From the NCBI GenBank assembly GCA_019787685.1, contig JAHNUO010000004.1, positions 1,054,001 through 1,118,000 on the forward strand: a stretch of DNA of 64,000 nucleotides, read 5' to 3'. Both the position numbers and the translations under genes were made by a program. Below the pieces are notes generated by a model. The model ran no database searches, was not told where the DNA came from, and saw only the letters and a list, made by a program, of their open reading frames with translations. Positions 63,462 to 64,000 of the stretch are shown piece after piece. This stretch comes from Chiua virens. Taxonomy: Eukaryota; Basidiomycota; Agaricomycetes; Boletales; Boletaceae. How positions within the stretch are numbered: position 1 is the first letter of the stretch; the number at the start of each line of letters is the position of its first letter.

Positions 63462-64000
63462 ATGGTATCCGATACCAACGCTGAACAGGACACCCAGCTC
63501 CTAGCAGTCGGGCAGCAGTGCTCCGAGTCCTCTTGTCTGCTCGTCGACTTCCTTCCATTCAAGTGTCAGCACTGTTCAAAGAATTTCTGTGGAGACCACT
63601 TTCTCGTCGCAGCACATCACTGTCCACAATATGACGAGAGCAAGCACAACCGCGTAGCTCCTGGCTGTAAGTCACTCGACAGACCCTCAATTCACCTATC
63701 AATGTATTCTGCAGGCCCGCTATGCAATACTCCGGTTGCTATACCCCCTGGAGAGGATCCCAACATCCGCATGGAACGTCATATCAATACTGAATGCAGT
63801 GTTATGACGGGCAAGTCTGGCAGGACTAGGTCACAGCCCCTCTGTGCACGAGGCAAATGCGGAAAGGTTCTTTACGCCCCAATTGCTTGCAATGTGCGTC
63901 CCACTTTAGATACTCTGCGTCCAAGTATGTCCTAACATGGGCTACAGGCTTGCAAGAAGCAATATTGTCCCCAGCATCGATTTCCGAAAGACCACAGCTG
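63462..64000 (+). CDS. AN1-type zinc-finger protein (5' part, continues beyond window)
   Basis: Exons so far: 63462-63666, 63715-63893 and 63948 to the right edge. Two AN1 zinc fingers can be read. The first has CSESSCLLVDFLPFKCQHC, then FCGDHF and AHHCP. The second has PLCARGKCGKVLYAPIACNA, then CKKQYCPQHRF and DHSC at the edge. This matches the ZFAND1/ZFAND2-Cuz1 group, which bind the proteasome or Cdc48 under arsenite and other proteotoxic stress (family knowledge). Functionally it would sit near Ufd2, encoded 1.5 kb away, in the Cdc48 system, though proximity alone proves nothing. The ATG is preceded by six CAT triplets, the last overlapping the start codon; the first in-frame ATG of the exon was taken. 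94 bp from the divergent mutase-like gene. Confidence 0.85.

Noticed and set aside
1..64000. Transposons, long terminal repeats, CRISPR arrays or integrated virus
   Set aside because: No transposase, reverse transcriptase or integrase motif, no long direct or inverted repeat, and no spaced repeat array were seen on either strand.

Overview
The window is nuclear DNA from a filamentous basidiomycete, most likely an Agaricomycete (inference). The support is: many short introns of about 45-65 nt with GT(A/G)AG(T) donors and very little space between genes; a set of fungal housekeeping genes; and several families typical of mushroom-forming fungi, namely a DUF6533-type membrane protein, GH16 glucanases, a secreted M64 peptidase and a septation (Cdc7/SepH) kinase. 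About 28 protein genes and one tRNA gene can be supported. I spliced each gene by hand from donor/acceptor sites, reading frame and remembered family motifs; no alignment was run.

Layout. 1-9.4 kb: end of a DUF6533-type membrane protein, a SepH/Cdc7-like kinase with ARM-type repeats, mitochondrial ribosomal protein uL5m, and a disordered protein ending in a CaaX box. 10-20 kb: secreted M64 metallopeptidase, alpha/beta hydrolase, quinone oxidoreductase, mitofusin-type GTPase Fzo1. 20.9-31 kb: a GH16 glucanase with broken frame, an SDR, a 2OG-Fe(II) oxygenase, the SAM-domain RNA-binding protein Vts1, a second SDR. 31.5-42.6 kb: the large NAD-dependent glutamate dehydrogenase, a lipase-like hydrolase, an intact GH16 glucanase, an atypical homeodomain protein, an aldo-keto reductase. 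43-50.9 kb: a short coiled-coil protein, tRNA-Asp(GUC), geranylgeranyltransferase-I beta, a third SDR, RNA polymerase III subunit Rpc9, CCR4-NOT subunit Not2. 51-64 kb: an ENTH-domain epsin, a large disordered protein with two C-terminal membrane segments, NuA4 subunit Eaf7, the U-box E4 ligase Ufd2, mitochondrial bL35m, a phosphoglycerate-mutase-like gene, and the start of an AN1 zinc-finger gene.

Many neighbours are head-to-head over short spacers (79 bp for UFD2/bL35m, 94 bp for the mutase/AN1 pair, 132 bp for uL5m/CaaX protein, 174 bp for RPC9/NOT2), so shared promoters are likely. I see no secondary-metabolite cluster, transposon, CRISPR array or virus.

The most unusual property is frame disruption. 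About half the genes are perfectly in frame over up to 23 exons, while the others need one or several single-base corrections, mostly one extra base and often a T after a C, in segments whose protein is otherwise well conserved. Consensus error is the simplest explanation. Three of the sites, however, read sense codon-TGA-+1, and in two genes the +1 frame restores a functional C-terminus, so a recoding test is worthwhile. Other features of note are very small exons (6, 7, 7, 7, 10, 12, 12, 19 and 21 nt), two GC-AG introns and a 35-nt intron. I found no clearly new biological system.
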